From Mycobacterium alsense (GTDB taxonomy: Bacteria; Actinomycetota; Actinomycetes; Mycobacteriales; Mycobacteriaceae): DNA of 64,000 nt. A model generated the notes under the pieces. That model had not been told where the DNA came from, did not search any database, and saw only the letters and a program-made list of their open reading frames with translations. The stretch spans positions 186,001 to 250,000 of the forward strand of contig NZ_MVHD01000001.1 in the NCBI RefSeq assembly GCF_002086635.1. The letters are read 5' to 3'. A program made the translations under genes and the position numbers. Shown here piece after piece: positions 27,815 to 36,302 of this stretch (position 1 is the stretch's first letter; each line of letters starts with the position of its first letter).

Positions 27815-28668
27815 CACATCCTCCTTATGGCCGCGCGGAAGGATTCGTCTTTGAGGAACAGCGAGGTGTTGTCGGCGCCGAGGTGGCTCCACCTGAGGTC
27901 GAGCCCGCCGTCGACGAGCAGCGTCTGGCCGGTGACGTAGCTCGACAGCTCCGAGAGCAGGAACAGGATGGCGCCGGCCTGCTCCTCGGGGCGTCCGCGG
28001 CGGCCCATCGCGATCGCCTGGCGATCGCGCTCGGGGTCCTCGTCGACGTAGGTGCGCGACGCCGCGGTCTCGGTGACGCCCGGCGCCACGGCGTTGACCC
28101 GGATCCCGGCCAGCGCCAGCTCCAGCGCCATGGTGCGGGTCATCGCCGCGATCGCCGCCTTGGCGGTCCCGTAGGCGATGTGGAACGGGGCGGTGTTCAT
28201 GCCGCTGATCGAGGAGATCGACACGATCGATCCGGGCCGCTGCTGCGCGACGAGTTCGGCCGCCACGGCCCGGCTCATGAAGAACGCCGTCTCGAGGTTG
28301 TCGGCGAAGATCTTGCGCCAGTCCTCGCGCGTGACGCGGGTCGACGGCATCCACGTCGACGGGTCGGCGCCACCGGCGACGTTGACCAACCCGTACAGGA
28401 TCCCCTCGGCGCGCCGCGCCCGGTCGAGGACCGCGGCGATGCCGTCGTCGGTGGACGCGTCTGCCGCGACGGGCAGCACCGCCAGGCCCTGCCGCGCGAG
28501 CGGCGCGACGTGCTCGTCGAGGTTTTCCTTCGAGCGGCTCACCGCGATCACCGTCGCTCCGGCCCCGGCCGCCATCGCGGTCACGGTCGTGCCGATGCCG
28601 CCGCCGCCGGCGCCGGACACCACCACGATGCGACCGTCCAGCCTGAGGTGTCCGAGGAAGTCCTGCAT
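27814..28668 (-). CDS. Short-chain dehydrogenase/reductase, first gene of the ten-gene operon
   Basis: A 284-residue SDR with the cofactor motif VSGAGGGGIG, the NVAGG core, the catalytic Ser (SISSISG) and YGTAK. The C-terminal tail (DLRWSHLGADNTSLFLKD) is typical of some mycobacterial SDRs next to oxygenases. Start ATG 28668 follows AGCAGG. It is the promoter-proximal gene of the minus-strand operon, with the 12-bp palindrome at 28703-28714 lying 35 nt upstream. It probably oxidises an alcohol made by the Rieske enzyme to the ketone needed by the Baeyer-Villiger enzyme, which is inference. Confidence 0.9.
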   Translation of the reverse strand: MQDFLGHLRLDGRIVVVSGAGGGGIGTTVTAMAAGAGATVIAVSRSKENLDEHVAPLARQGLAVLPVAADASTDDGIAAVLDRARRAEGILYGLVNVAGGADPSTWMPSTRVTREDWRKIFADNLETAFFMSRAVAAELVAQQRPGSIVSISSISGMNTAPFHIAYGTAKAAIAAMTRTMALELALAGIRVNAVAPGVTETAASRTYVDEDPERDRQAIAMGRRGRPEEQAGAILFLLSELSSYVTGQTLLVDGGLDLRWSHLGADNTSLFLKDESFRAAIRRM

Positions 28669-28702
28669 TACCTGCTTTCGTCCGCGGCGAAAACTCCCGC
28701 AA

Positions 28703-28714
28703 TTGTCCGGACAA
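28703..28714. promoter_or_regulatory. Perfect 12-bp palindrome, candidate operator on the minus-operon side
   Basis: TTGTCCGGACAA is a perfect palindrome in the 207-nt divergent region 28669-28875. It is 35 nt upstream of the first minus-strand gene and is followed by an AT-rich segment (ACAACATATT) that could hold promoter elements. The size and symmetry suit a dimeric GntR-type repressor, and a GntR regulator is encoded two kilobases away in the divergent operon. Confidence 0.6.
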
Positions 28715-28797
28715 CATATTGGGTTCTGTCCCTCGGAGAACACTATTCCCATCGGCGGACATGCCTGTCAAGGGCGTTGCGGGGGCTTTGGCGGCTA

Positions 28798-28809
28798 TTG
28801 TCTGGACTA
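28798..28809. promoter_or_regulatory. Second, imperfect copy of the palindrome on the plus-operon side
   Basis: TTGTCTGGACTA matches the palindrome at 28703-28714 in 10 of 12 positions and sits 66 nt before the start of the plus-strand operon. Start-to-start spacing of the two copies is 95 bp, about nine helical turns, which would place both on the same face of the DNA. Each divergent promoter would have one site. Confidence 0.5.
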
Positions 28810-28875
28810 GCCGGAGTTGATAACGTCCAGCCCCAACGGGCACTTCGGGCCGGCGGGAAGGATCTCGGCGAAAAC

Positions 28876-30507
28876 ATGTCCAGCACGACGCATCCGTCGC
28901 GGTACGCGGTGGATCCCGCGGTCCGTCGGCCGGTCGACGTGGCGAACGGCTGGCGCCTCGAACGGGTCACCGCGCCCAGCCGCCTGTTCGGCGCCAACGG
29001 CCTGCGGACGGGTCCCGACGGCCGCATCTACATCGCGCAGGTGACGGGCAGCCAGATCAGCGCGCTCGATCACCGCACCGGCCACCTGGAGACCGTGAGC
29101 GCCAAGGGCGGCGACATCGTCGCGCCCGACGACGTCGCATTCGACGCGAGCGGCAACCTTTATGCGACCGAGGTGATGGACGGCCGCGTCAGCATGCTCG
29201 ACACCGCCGGCCGCACCCGCGTGCTGCGCGACGACATCCCGTCGGCCAACGGCATCACCTTTCATCGGGGCCGGCTGTTCGTCGGCGAATGCCGCGAGGG
29301 TGGGCGCCTGCTGGAATTCGACCTGGGCGGCGGGCCGCCGCGGGTGCTGCTGGCGAACGTGCCCTCGCCGAACGCGATGGAGGTCGGGCCGGACGGCCTG
29401 CTGTATTTCCCGGTGATGGGCGCCAACGAGATCTGGCGCATCGACCCCGACGGCGGCGAACCACAATGCGTCGCGGCCGGTCTCGGTGTTCCCGACTCGG
29501 TGAAGTTCGACCCGCACGGCCACCTCGTCTCGACCCAGGTGGCCAGCGGGCAGGTGCTGCGCATCGATCCGCGCAGCGGGGAACGGCGGCTGCTGGCCCA
29601 GCTCAATCCGGGGCTGGACAACTGCACCTTCGTCGGTGAGACGGTGCTGGTGTCCAACTTCACCGGCGAGATCACCGAGATATCGCCGGACGGCGCGACG
29701 CGCACGGTGTTGCCCGGCGGGCTGAACTGGCCGCTGGACCTGGCCGTGGGCGACGAGGGCGATCTCCACATCGCCGACGGCACGTACTTTTACGCCGCCG
29801 CACCCGACGGATCGCTGCGAACCGTCGGGATGCTGTTCAGCCCCGGCTATCCCGGGTTCCTGCGCGGCGTCGCCGCCGGCGGGCCGGGCGAGTTCGTGGT
29901 GACGACGTCGGGGGGCCAGGTCGCGCGCTACCGCCCGGCGGCGAGCGAAAGCGAGGTGCTGGCCGACGGTTTCGATCAGCTCTACGGCGTCGCGGTGAGC
30001 CCCACCGCGACGGTCTTCGCCGAGCTGGGCACCGGGCGGGTGTTGTCGTTGCGGGCGGGGAACATCGAGGTGCTGGCCGCCGGCCTGCGCGACCCGGTGG
30101 GCGTCGCAATCGGCGCGGACGGGGCGTGCCTGGTGGCGGAGTCGGGCGCCGGGCGCGTGGTCAGGGTCGACGGATCCAAGACCGACACCGTCGTCGCCGA
30201 TCTGCAACGCCCGCAAGGCATCTCGGTGCGCGACGGCGTGCTCTACATCGTCGACGCCGGCGCCAGGGAGTTGATCGCTTTTGACCTGAACAACCGGGAA
30301 AAGAACGCCGCGCGCACCATCGCGTCCGGGTTGCCGGTCGGCCCCCCACCGGGGGTGGTGCCCAAGCCGCTCAAGGGGATGCCGCCGTTCTCCGGCCCGC
30401 AGGGCCCGTTTGCCGGTATCGCCGCCGCGCCCGACGGGACGCTGTACCTCTCGGCCGACGGCGAAGGCAGCGTGCTGGCCCTGCGCCCGGATCCGGGCGG
30501 CCGCTGA
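28876..30507 (+). CDS. SMP-30/NHL-type beta-propeller protein, candidate lactonase
   Basis: A 543-residue protein made of repeated four-stranded blade motifs such as GLRTGPDGRIYIAQV, DDVAFDASGNLYATEV, NAMEVGPDGLLYFPVM, DSVKFDPHGHLVSTQV and GVAIGADGACLVAESG. This is the SMP-30/gluconolactonase/strictosidine-synthase-like propeller class, which contains lactone hydrolases. No signal peptide is seen. It heads the divergent operon and its stop overlaps the GntR start (TGATG). In context with a Baeyer-Villiger enzyme it could open the lactone formed there, but a ligand-sensing role is also possible. At 543 residues it is longer than a single SMP-30 propeller, so it may have two propellers. Confidence 0.8.
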   Translation: MSSTTHPSRYAVDPAVRRPVDVANGWRLERVTAPSRLFGANGLRTGPDGRIYIAQVTGSQISALDHRTGHLETVSAKGGDIVAPDDVAFDASGNLYATEVMDGRVSMLDTAGRTRVLRDDIPSANGITFHRGRLFVGECREGGRLLEFDLGGGPPRVLLANVPSPNAMEVGPDGLLYFPVMGANEIWRIDPDGGEPQCVAAGLGVPDSVKFDPHGHLVSTQVASGQVLRIDPRSGERRLLAQLNPGLDNCTFVGETVLVSNFTGEITEISPDGATRTVLPGGLNWPLDLAVGDEGDLHIADGTYFYAAAPDGSLRTVGMLFSPGYPGFLRGVAAGGPGEFVVTTSGGQVARYRPAASESEVLADGFDQLYGVAVSPTATVFAELGTGRVLSLRAGNIEVLAAGLRDPVGVAIGADGACLVAESGAGRVVRVDGSKTDTVVADLQRPQGISVRDGVLYIVDAGARELIAFDLNNREKNAARTIASGLPVGPPPGVVPKPLKGMPPFSGPQGPFAGIAAAPDGTLYLSADGEGSVLALRPDPGGR

Positions 30508-31247
30508 TGCCCCAAACCATCTCCAGCGACCACCGCTACCTGCAGATCGCGCGCACGCTGCGCAAGGAGATCGTCGACGGGGTGTATCCGGTGGGCTCGC
30601 AGCTGCCGACCGAACACCAGCTGTGTGAGCGGTTCGCGGTCAGCCGCTATACCATCCGCGAGGCGCTGCGCCGGCTGCGGGAGGACAACCTGGTCGCATC
30701 GCGGCCGCGGGCGGGTACCCGGGTGGTTCCCCGGCCGGCGTCGAGTTCGTATGCGCAGGACGCGATGTCGATCGACGACCTGCTCGCGTTCGCGTCCGGC
30801 GCCCAGCTCACCATCGAGTCCAACGAGATGGTGACCGTCGACGACGACCTCGCCGCCCGGAGCGGGCTGGAGGCCGGCAGCCAGTGGCTGTCCGTGCGGG
30901 GCTACCGGCAGGCCGACGGCGCGCCGCTGCCGCTGTGCCGCGCGGAGTACTACATCAACCGCACCTTCGCCGCGGTCGGCAGGCTGCTGCAGCGCCACAC
31001 CGGACCGATCTTCCCGTTGATCGAGGACCTGTTCGGCGTGAGCGTCGCCGAGCTGCGCCAGGAGATCGCCGCGGTGCTGCTGTCTCCGGAGCTGGCCGCC
31101 GGCCTCGGCGCCGAGGCGGGGACCGCCGCGCTGCAGATGCGGCGCACCTACCGGACCTCCGACGGCGAGATCGCGCAAGTCACGATCAACACCCACCTGT
31201 CGTCGAGCTTCCGCTACGCGATGACCATGCGACGCGTGAATGGCTAG
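30507..31247 (+). CDS. GntR-family regulator with UTRA ligand-binding domain (HutC subfamily)
   Basis: A 246-residue transcription factor. Residues about 8-75 form the winged helix typical of GntR proteins (LRKEIVDGVYPVGSQLPTEHQLCERF and the recognition helix SRYTIREALRRLRED). The rest resembles a UTRA effector-binding domain with MRRTYRTSDGEIAQ near the end. It is co-transcribed with the propeller protein and an acyl-CoA ligase, overlapping the latter by 8 nt. It probably controls both divergent operons through the palindromes at 28703 and 28798; the effector may be a pathway intermediate. Confidence 0.92.
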   Translation: MPQTISSDHRYLQIARTLRKEIVDGVYPVGSQLPTEHQLCERFAVSRYTIREALRRLREDNLVASRPRAGTRVVPRPASSSYAQDAMSIDDLLAFASGAQLTIESNEMVTVDDDLAARSGLEAGSQWLSVRGYRQADGAPLPLCRAEYYINRTFAAVGRLLQRHTGPIFPLIEDLFGVSVAELRQEIAAVLLSPELAAGLGAEAGTAALQMRRTYRTSDGEIAQVTINTHLSSSFRYAMTMRRVNG

Positions 31248-32847
31248 GCCGACCCGAACGGACCCCGCACGCGCGGCAGACGCATACCGGCGCGGGCTGT
31301 GGGTGCACACCACGCTGGCCGACACGCTGCGCTCGGCGGCGGAGGCCACCTCGGAGCGAACGGTGTTGGTGGACAACGACACCCGCCTCGACTGCGCCAC
31401 ACTGCAGGTTCGGGCCGGCGCGCTGGCCGGCGCCCTGCTGGCGCGCGTGCCCGCCGGCAGCGTCGTGTCGTTCATGCTGCCGAACTGGCACGAGGCCGCC
31501 GTGATCTATCTGGGGGCGACGCTGGCCGGGATGGTGGTGAACCCGATCCTGCCGTCGCTGCGCGACAACGACCTGCGTTTCATCCTCGAGGACGCCCAAA
31601 CGGCGATGATCTTCGTCCCGCACCGCTTCGGCGGCCACGACTACGCGGCGATGCTCGAACGCGTGACCGGGGCGATGGGGCCCGCGGCCCCCGAGGTCGT
31701 GGTGCTGCGGGGCCCTGAAACCGCCGGTGCGCACACGCCGTACGCCGGGCTGCTGGGCGAGCGGCCGGACGCCGGGCGGCTGCCGGCGCTGGACCCCGAC
31801 GCCGTGCGGATGGTTCTCTACACGTCGGGCACCACCGGCCGGCCCAAAGGCGTGCTGCACAGCCACAATTCGATACACGCCCTGATCCGTCAGCTCCGCG
31901 ACTACTGGGCCATCGAACCGGGCGACACCTTTTTGGTCCCGTCGCCGATCGCCCACATCGGCGGCTCGATCTACGCGTTCGAGTGCCCGCTGCTGCTGGG
32001 CACCACCGCGGTGCTGATGGACCGGTGGGACCCGGCGGCGGCGGTGGCGCTGATCAGCGCCGAGCGGTGCACCCACATGGCCGGGGCCACGCCGTTCCTC
32101 CAGCAGCTGTTGTCGGCCGCCGAGCGCGCCGGCACCCGCCTGCCGGAGCTGAGGGTGTTCATCTGCGGCGGCGCCGCGGTGTCGCCGCCGCTGATCCGCA
32201 GGGCCGCGGCCTATTTCGAATCCGCGGCCGTCACCCGCGTGTACGGCTCGACGGAAGTGCCGGTCACGACGGTGGGCTCGCTGGACGACGCCGACCGCGC
32301 CGCGGACACCGATGGGCGGGTCGGCGTGGCCGACGTCAGACTCGCGCCGGGCACCGGCGAGATCCGCGTGCGCGGCCCGCAGATGCTGCTCGGCTATCGG
32401 CATCCCGAAGACGACGCCGAATCTTTCGACGCCGAGGGATATTTCCGCACCGGGGATCTGGGCCGCTGGGTCGACGGGCAATACCTGCTCGTGACCGGCC
32501 GGGCCAAGGACGTGATCATCCGCAACGGCGAGAACATCTCGGCGAGGGAGGTCGAGGACCTGCTCGCCGACCACCCGGGCATCGCCGAGATCGCGGTCGT
32601 CGGACTGCCCGACGAGCGCACCGGCGAGCGCGCGTGCGCGGTGATCGTGCCCGCGGGCGCGGCGCGGCCCGACGTCGCGAGCCTGCTTTCGCTGCTGGAA
32701 AGCAAGGGAGTCGCGAAGTTCAAGGCGCCCGAACGCGTGGTCATCTGGGATTCGCTGCCGAAGAACGACGCGGGGAAGATACTCAAGCATGAGATCCGGG
32801 CGGCTTTAACACAGGCGGCGACACGGGCGGAGACCGAGGATGGGTGA
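31240..32847 (+). CDS. AMP-forming acyl-CoA ligase
   Basis: A 535-residue adenylate-forming ligase with the phosphate loop [25 protein letters not shown], the hinge [21 protein letters not shown] and the catalytic lysine in [10 protein letters not shown]. The ATG at 31240 lies 8 nt inside the GntR gene. It activates a carboxylate to CoA; the overall look resembles cyclohexanecarboxylate-CoA ligase-type proteins. Its 3' end overlaps the next SDR by 8 nt. Confidence 0.92.
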   Translation: MARPTRTDPARAADAYRRGLWVHTTLADTLRSAAEATSERTVLVDNDTRLDCATLQVRAGALAGALLARVPAGSVVSFMLPNWHEAAVIYLGATLAGMVVNPILPSLRDNDLRFILEDAQTAMIFVPHRFGGHDYAAMLERVTGAMGPAAPEVVVLRGPETAGAHTPYAGLLGERPDAGRLPALDPDAVRMVLYTSGTTGRPKGVLHSHNSIHALIRQLRDYWAIEPGDTFLVPSPIAHIGGSIYAFECPLLLGTTAVLMDRWDPAAAVALISAERCTHMAGATPFLQQLLSAAERAGTRLPELRVFICGGAAVSPPLIRRAAAYFESAAVTRVYGSTEVPVTTVGSLDDADRAADTDGRVGVADVRLAPGTGEIRVRGPQMLLGYRHPEDDAESFDAEGYFRTGDLGRWVDGQYLLVTGRAKDVIIRNGENISAREVEDLLADHPGIAEIAVVGLPDERTGERACAVIVPAGAARPDVASLLSLLESKGVAKFKAPERVVIWDSLPKNDAGKILKHEIRAALTQAATRAETEDG

Positions 32848-33622
32848 GATGCAGGTCGCGATCGTCACGGGTGCGAGCAGCGGCATCGGCCTGGGCTGCG
32901 CGACGAGGCTCGCCGGGATGGGCATGGCGGTCCTGGGCACCGGGCGCGACGAAGCCAGGCTGGCCGCCCTCGAAAGCGCCGTCGGCGATCCGGATCGCGT
33001 CGCGACCCTCGCCGTCGACCTCACCGACGACGACGCGCCGCGACGCATCGTCGGCCTCGCCGTGTCCCGGTGGGGCCGCATCGACTTCCTGGTCAACAAC
33101 GCCGGGGTGGGCAACCCCAAGCCGCTGCACGAGACCGACGACGAAACGCTGGACGAGTTCCTGGGTTTGATGCTGCGCGCCCCGTTCCGGCTCGCGCGCG
33201 ACGTGCTGCCCCACATGCGGCCCGGTTCGGCGATCATCAACGTCACGTCGACGTTCGCGGTCGTCGGGGGCCTGCGCGGCGGCGCCTACTCGGCGGCCAA
33301 GGGCGGGCTGACCGCGCTGACCACGCACATCGCCTGCCAGTACGGGGCGTCCGGCATCCGCTGCAACGCCGTCGCGCCCGGGGTGACGCTGACCCCGATG
33401 GTCGAAAAGCGCCTCGAGGACGAGCGATTCCGCAAGATCAACACCGAGATGACGCCGCATCAGCGGCTGGGCCGCGTCGACGACATCGCCAGCACCGTCG
33501 CGTTCCTGTGTTCGCCGGGCGGAAGTTTCATCAACGGGCAGACGATCGTCGTCGACGGTGGATGGAGTTCGACAAAGTATCTGTCGGACTTCGCGCTGAA
33601 CTCGGAGTGGACCCCTCGGTGA
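32840..33622 (+). CDS. Short-chain dehydrogenase/reductase
   Basis: A 260-residue classical SDR with [17 protein letters not shown], the Ser of [16 protein letters not shown] and the C-terminal [11 protein letters not shown]. It overlaps both neighbours (8 nt and 4 nt), so it belongs to the plus-strand five-gene operon. It would oxidise or reduce an alcohol/ketone in the pathway. The ribosome binding site lies inside the preceding ligase gene. Confidence 0.93.
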   Translation: MGEMQVAIVTGASSGIGLGCATRLAGMGMAVLGTGRDEARLAALESAVGDPDRVATLAVDLTDDDAPRRIVGLAVSRWGRIDFLVNNAGVGNPKPLHETDDETLDEFLGLMLRAPFRLARDVLPHMRPGSAIINVTSTFAVVGGLRGGAYSAAKGGLTALTTHIACQYGASGIRCNAVAPGVTLTPMVEKRLEDERFRKINTEMTPHQRLGRVDDIASTVAFLCSPGGSFINGQTIVVDGGWSSTKYLSDFALNSEWTPR

Positions 33623-35115
33623 ACCTGTTCGCGGCGCTCGATCAGGCCGCGCGCCGGTTCGCCGACCGGGGAGCGGTGTACCACGGGGACCGCCTGGTGT
33701 GCACGTGGGGCGAATTGCGCGACCGCGCACTGCGTTTGGCGACGTCCATCCGGGAGCGGGTGGGCGCCGGTGCGCGCGTCGCGATCGCGAGCCACAACCG
33801 CCCCGAAATCGTCGAGTTGATGTTCGCGACCTGGGCCGCCGAATGCGTCGTCGTCCCGATCAACTACAAGCTGCATCCCCTGGAGATGGCCCAGATCCTC
33901 GACGACGCCGGCGCGTCGCAGGTCTTCACCTCCCCGACGATCGGCGCCGGGCTCGCGTCGGTCACCTCCGCGCCGGTCGAAACCCTTGACTCCGAGGGCT
34001 ATTCGCGCCGCTTCGAGGCCGACCCGTCGGCCCCGCCGCACACGGACCCGTCCACCCTGGCATGGCTGTTCTACACCAGCGGAACCACGGGCCGGCCCAA
34101 GGGCGCGATGCTGTCGCATCGCAGCCTCACCGCGATGGCCGTCGCCCACCTGGCCGACATCGACGCACCGAACGAGGACTGCAGCCTGGTGCACGCGGCC
34201 CCGATGTCGCACGGCTCGGGGCTCTACGTCGTTCCCTACGTGCTGCGCGCGGCCCGCCAGGTGGTGCCCGAGTCGGGTGCCTTCGACCCCGACGAGTTCC
34301 TCGACCTGTGCGGAAACCACCCCGCCGCCAGCGCCTTTCTCGCCCCGACGATGGTCCAGCGCCTGGTGCGCACCGGACGCGGGCGCCCGGCCAACCTCCG
34401 GACCATCGTCTACGGCGGCGGTCCCATGTACGTCGACAGCCTGAAGGGCGCGATGGCGGCGTTCGGCCCGATCTTCGCGCAGATCTACGGGCAGGGCGAG
34501 GCGCCGATGACGATCACCGGTTTGCGCCGCGCCGACCACGAGTCCGCGCAGCCCGGCGACGACGCGATCCTCGGCTCGGTCGGCTATCCGCGCTCGGGGA
34601 TGGAGGTCGCGGTGCTGCGCGCGGACGGCCGCCCCGCGTCCCCCGGCGAGATCGGCGAAATCGTGTGCCGGGGCGACGCGGTCATGTCGGGCTACTGGCG
34701 CAACCCGGACGCGACCCGTGCCACCCTGAAGGACGGCTGGCTCTACACCGGCGACATGGGCTCGTTCGACGCGCGCGGGTTCTTGACACTGCGGGACCGC
34801 TCCAAGGACGTCGTCATCAGCGGCGGCACCAACATCTACCCGCGCGAGGTGGAAGAGGTCCTGCTCGAGCACCCGTCCGTGTCGGAGGCGTGCGTGGTCG
34901 GCGCGCCCGACGCCGAGTGGGGCGAGGTGGTGGTCGCATTCATCGTCGGCGCGGACGGCACCGGCGGTGCCGTCGACCCAGCGGAGCTGGACGCCCACCT
35001 GTTGACCCGGATCGCGCGCTTCAAGCGGCCCAAGCGCTACGAATTCGTCGACGAGCTGCCGAAGAACAGCTACGGCAAGGTGCTCAGGCGGGAACTGCGT
35101 GCGCGAAGTCGATGA
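33619..35115 (+). CDS. AMP-forming acyl-CoA ligase, last gene of the plus-strand operon
   Basis: A 498-residue adenylate-forming ligase with [25 protein letters not shown], the hinge [21 protein letters not shown] and the catalytic lysine in [10 protein letters not shown]. The GTG at 33619 overlaps the SDR stop (GTGA); a GTG at 33607 would add four residues. The substrate-loop sequence differs from the ligase at 31240, so the two probably act on different acids. Its last 32 nt overlap the end of the convergent alcohol dehydrogenase gene. Confidence 0.92.
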   Translation: MNLFAALDQAARRFADRGAVYHGDRLVCTWGELRDRALRLATSIRERVGAGARVAIASHNRPEIVELMFATWAAECVVVPINYKLHPLEMAQILDDAGASQVFTSPTIGAGLASVTSAPVETLDSEGYSRRFEADPSAPPHTDPSTLAWLFYTSGTTGRPKGAMLSHRSLTAMAVAHLADIDAPNEDCSLVHAAPMSHGSGLYVVPYVLRAARQVVPESGAFDPDEFLDLCGNHPAASAFLAPTMVQRLVRTGRGRPANLRTIVYGGGPMYVDSLKGAMAAFGPIFAQIYGQGEAPMTITGLRRADHESAQPGDDAILGSVGYPRSGMEVAVLRADGRPASPGEIGEIVCRGDAVMSGYWRNPDATRATLKDGWLYTGDMGSFDARGFLTLRDRSKDVVISGGTNIYPREVEEVLLEHPSVSEACVVGAPDAEWGEVVVAFIVGADGTGGAVDPAELDAHLLTRIARFKRPKRYEFVDELPKNSYGKVLRRELRARSR

Positions 35116-36253
35116 CTCCGCGGATGTTGCGGCCCTCGCGCAGGTCCGCGAACGCCTCGTTGATCTGGTCCAGCCGGTAGTGGCGGGTGACCAGCTCGTC
35201 GAGCTTCAGCGCGCCCGCCCGATACATCGACAGCAGCGTCGGCACGCTGGTACGCGGATTCATCCCGCCGTAGAGCACCCCCTTGAGTTGCTTGGCCGAG
35301 AGCACCATCTCCTGCAGGATCAGCGGGACCAGGGGCTCGCTGAACGGGGTGATGCCGGTGAGCACGCACGTGCCGCCCTTGCGAAGTAGCCTCAGCGCCA
35401 ACGGGATCAGGTCCACATGCAGGACACCGACGGTCACCACGACGCGGTCGGCCATCACCCCGGCGGTGATCTCCGACACCAGCGGCAGCGCCTCCTCGGC
35501 GGATGCCGCGGTGTGGGTCGCGCCGAAGATCTTGGCCGAATCCCGCTTGTACTCAACGGGATCCACCCCGACGACGTAGGTCGCGCCGGCGGCGCGCGCC
35601 CCCTGCAGTGCGTTCATCCCGACTCCGCCGGTGCCCAGGACGACGACGGTGTCGCCGGGCTCGGTGCCCGCCGAGATCGTGGCCGAGCCCCAGCCGGTGC
35701 TGACGCCGCAGGACACCAGGGAGGCGGCGTGGAACGGGATCGCGTCGTCGATCTTGATGACCGACATTTCCGAGAGCACCGCGTATTCGGCGAACGTGCC
35801 GAGTTGGCCATAGGCCAACAGGTTTTCGTCGCCGAGATGCCGGCGGCAGGTCCCGTCGGAGGGCATCTCCTTGGCGAACAGGCTCGCGCCGGCATCACAG
35901 ATGTAGCTCTGGCCGTTGACACAGAATCGGCAGCGCCCGCAGGCGGGAATGAACGACATCGCCACGTGGTCGCCCGGCCGCACCGCCGTCACGCCGGGCC
36001 CGACCTCCTCGACGACCCCGGCGCCCTCGTGACCGCCGAGCACCGGGAACCAGTCGGGCGCGGGCATTCCGGTCGCGGCCAGCACCTCGGGGGTGGGCAC
36101 CACGTCGCCGGTGGCGAGGTGGTCGTCGGAGTGGCAGACGCCGGCGACGGCCATCCGCACCAGTACCTCACCGGCGTGCGGCGGGTCGAGAACCACCTCG
36201 CGGACCTCCCAGTCCTCGCCCACACCGCGCAGCACGGCGGCGCGACACTTCAT
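35084..36253 (-). CDS. NDMA-dependent-type zinc alcohol dehydrogenase
   Basis: A 389-residue zinc alcohol dehydrogenase with catalytic zinc ligands Cys40-His41 (GVCHSDD) and GHE at 74-76, four structural-zinc cysteines (105, 108, 111, 119) and the Rossmann motif LGTGGVGMNALQGARAAGA. This class is linked in mycobacteria to NDMA- or mycofactocin-dependent alcohol oxidation with tightly bound cofactor. It would oxidise a primary alcohol to the aldehyde used by the operon's aldehyde dehydrogenase. It is transcribed toward the ligase operon and overlaps it by 32 nt. A good ribosome binding site (AGGAGG) lies before the ATG. Confidence 0.9.
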   Translation of the reverse strand: MKCRAAVLRGVGEDWEVREVVLDPPHAGEVLVRMAVAGVCHSDDHLATGDVVPTPEVLAATGMPAPDWFPVLGGHEGAGVVEEVGPGVTAVRPGDHVAMSFIPACGRCRFCVNGQSYICDAGASLFAKEMPSDGTCRRHLGDENLLAYGQLGTFAEYAVLSEMSVIKIDDAIPFHAASLVSCGVSTGWGSATISAGTEPGDTVVVLGTGGVGMNALQGARAAGATYVVGVDPVEYKRDSAKIFGATHTAASAEEALPLVSEITAGVMADRVVVTVGVLHVDLIPLALRLLRKGGTCVLTGITPFSEPLVPLILQEMVLSAKQLKGVLYGGMNPRTSVPTLLSMYRAGALKLDELVTRHYRLDQINEAFADLREGRNIRGVIDFAHAVPA

Positions 36254-36265
36254 GGCGACCTCCTT

Positions 36266-36302
36266 GTTCAGGCTCGTCCAGGCTCGTTCAGGCTCGTTCA
36301 GG
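36266..36302. repeat. Short tandem repeat, 10-bp unit GGCTCGTTCA
   Basis: Three 10-bp units (GGCTCGTCCA, GGCTCGTTCA, GGCTCGTTCA) run from 36271 to 36300, with partial units on both sides. The array sits in the 44-nt gap between the stop of the SGNH gene and the start of the alcohol dehydrogenase gene. It overlaps the last codons of the SGNH gene. It is probably a slippage product at the right edge of the catabolic block. Confidence 0.8.

Noticed and set aside
9690..36297. Genomic island with classical mobile signatures.
   Set aside because: No integrase, transposase, tRNA or flanking direct repeats were found, so I do not call it a mobile element.
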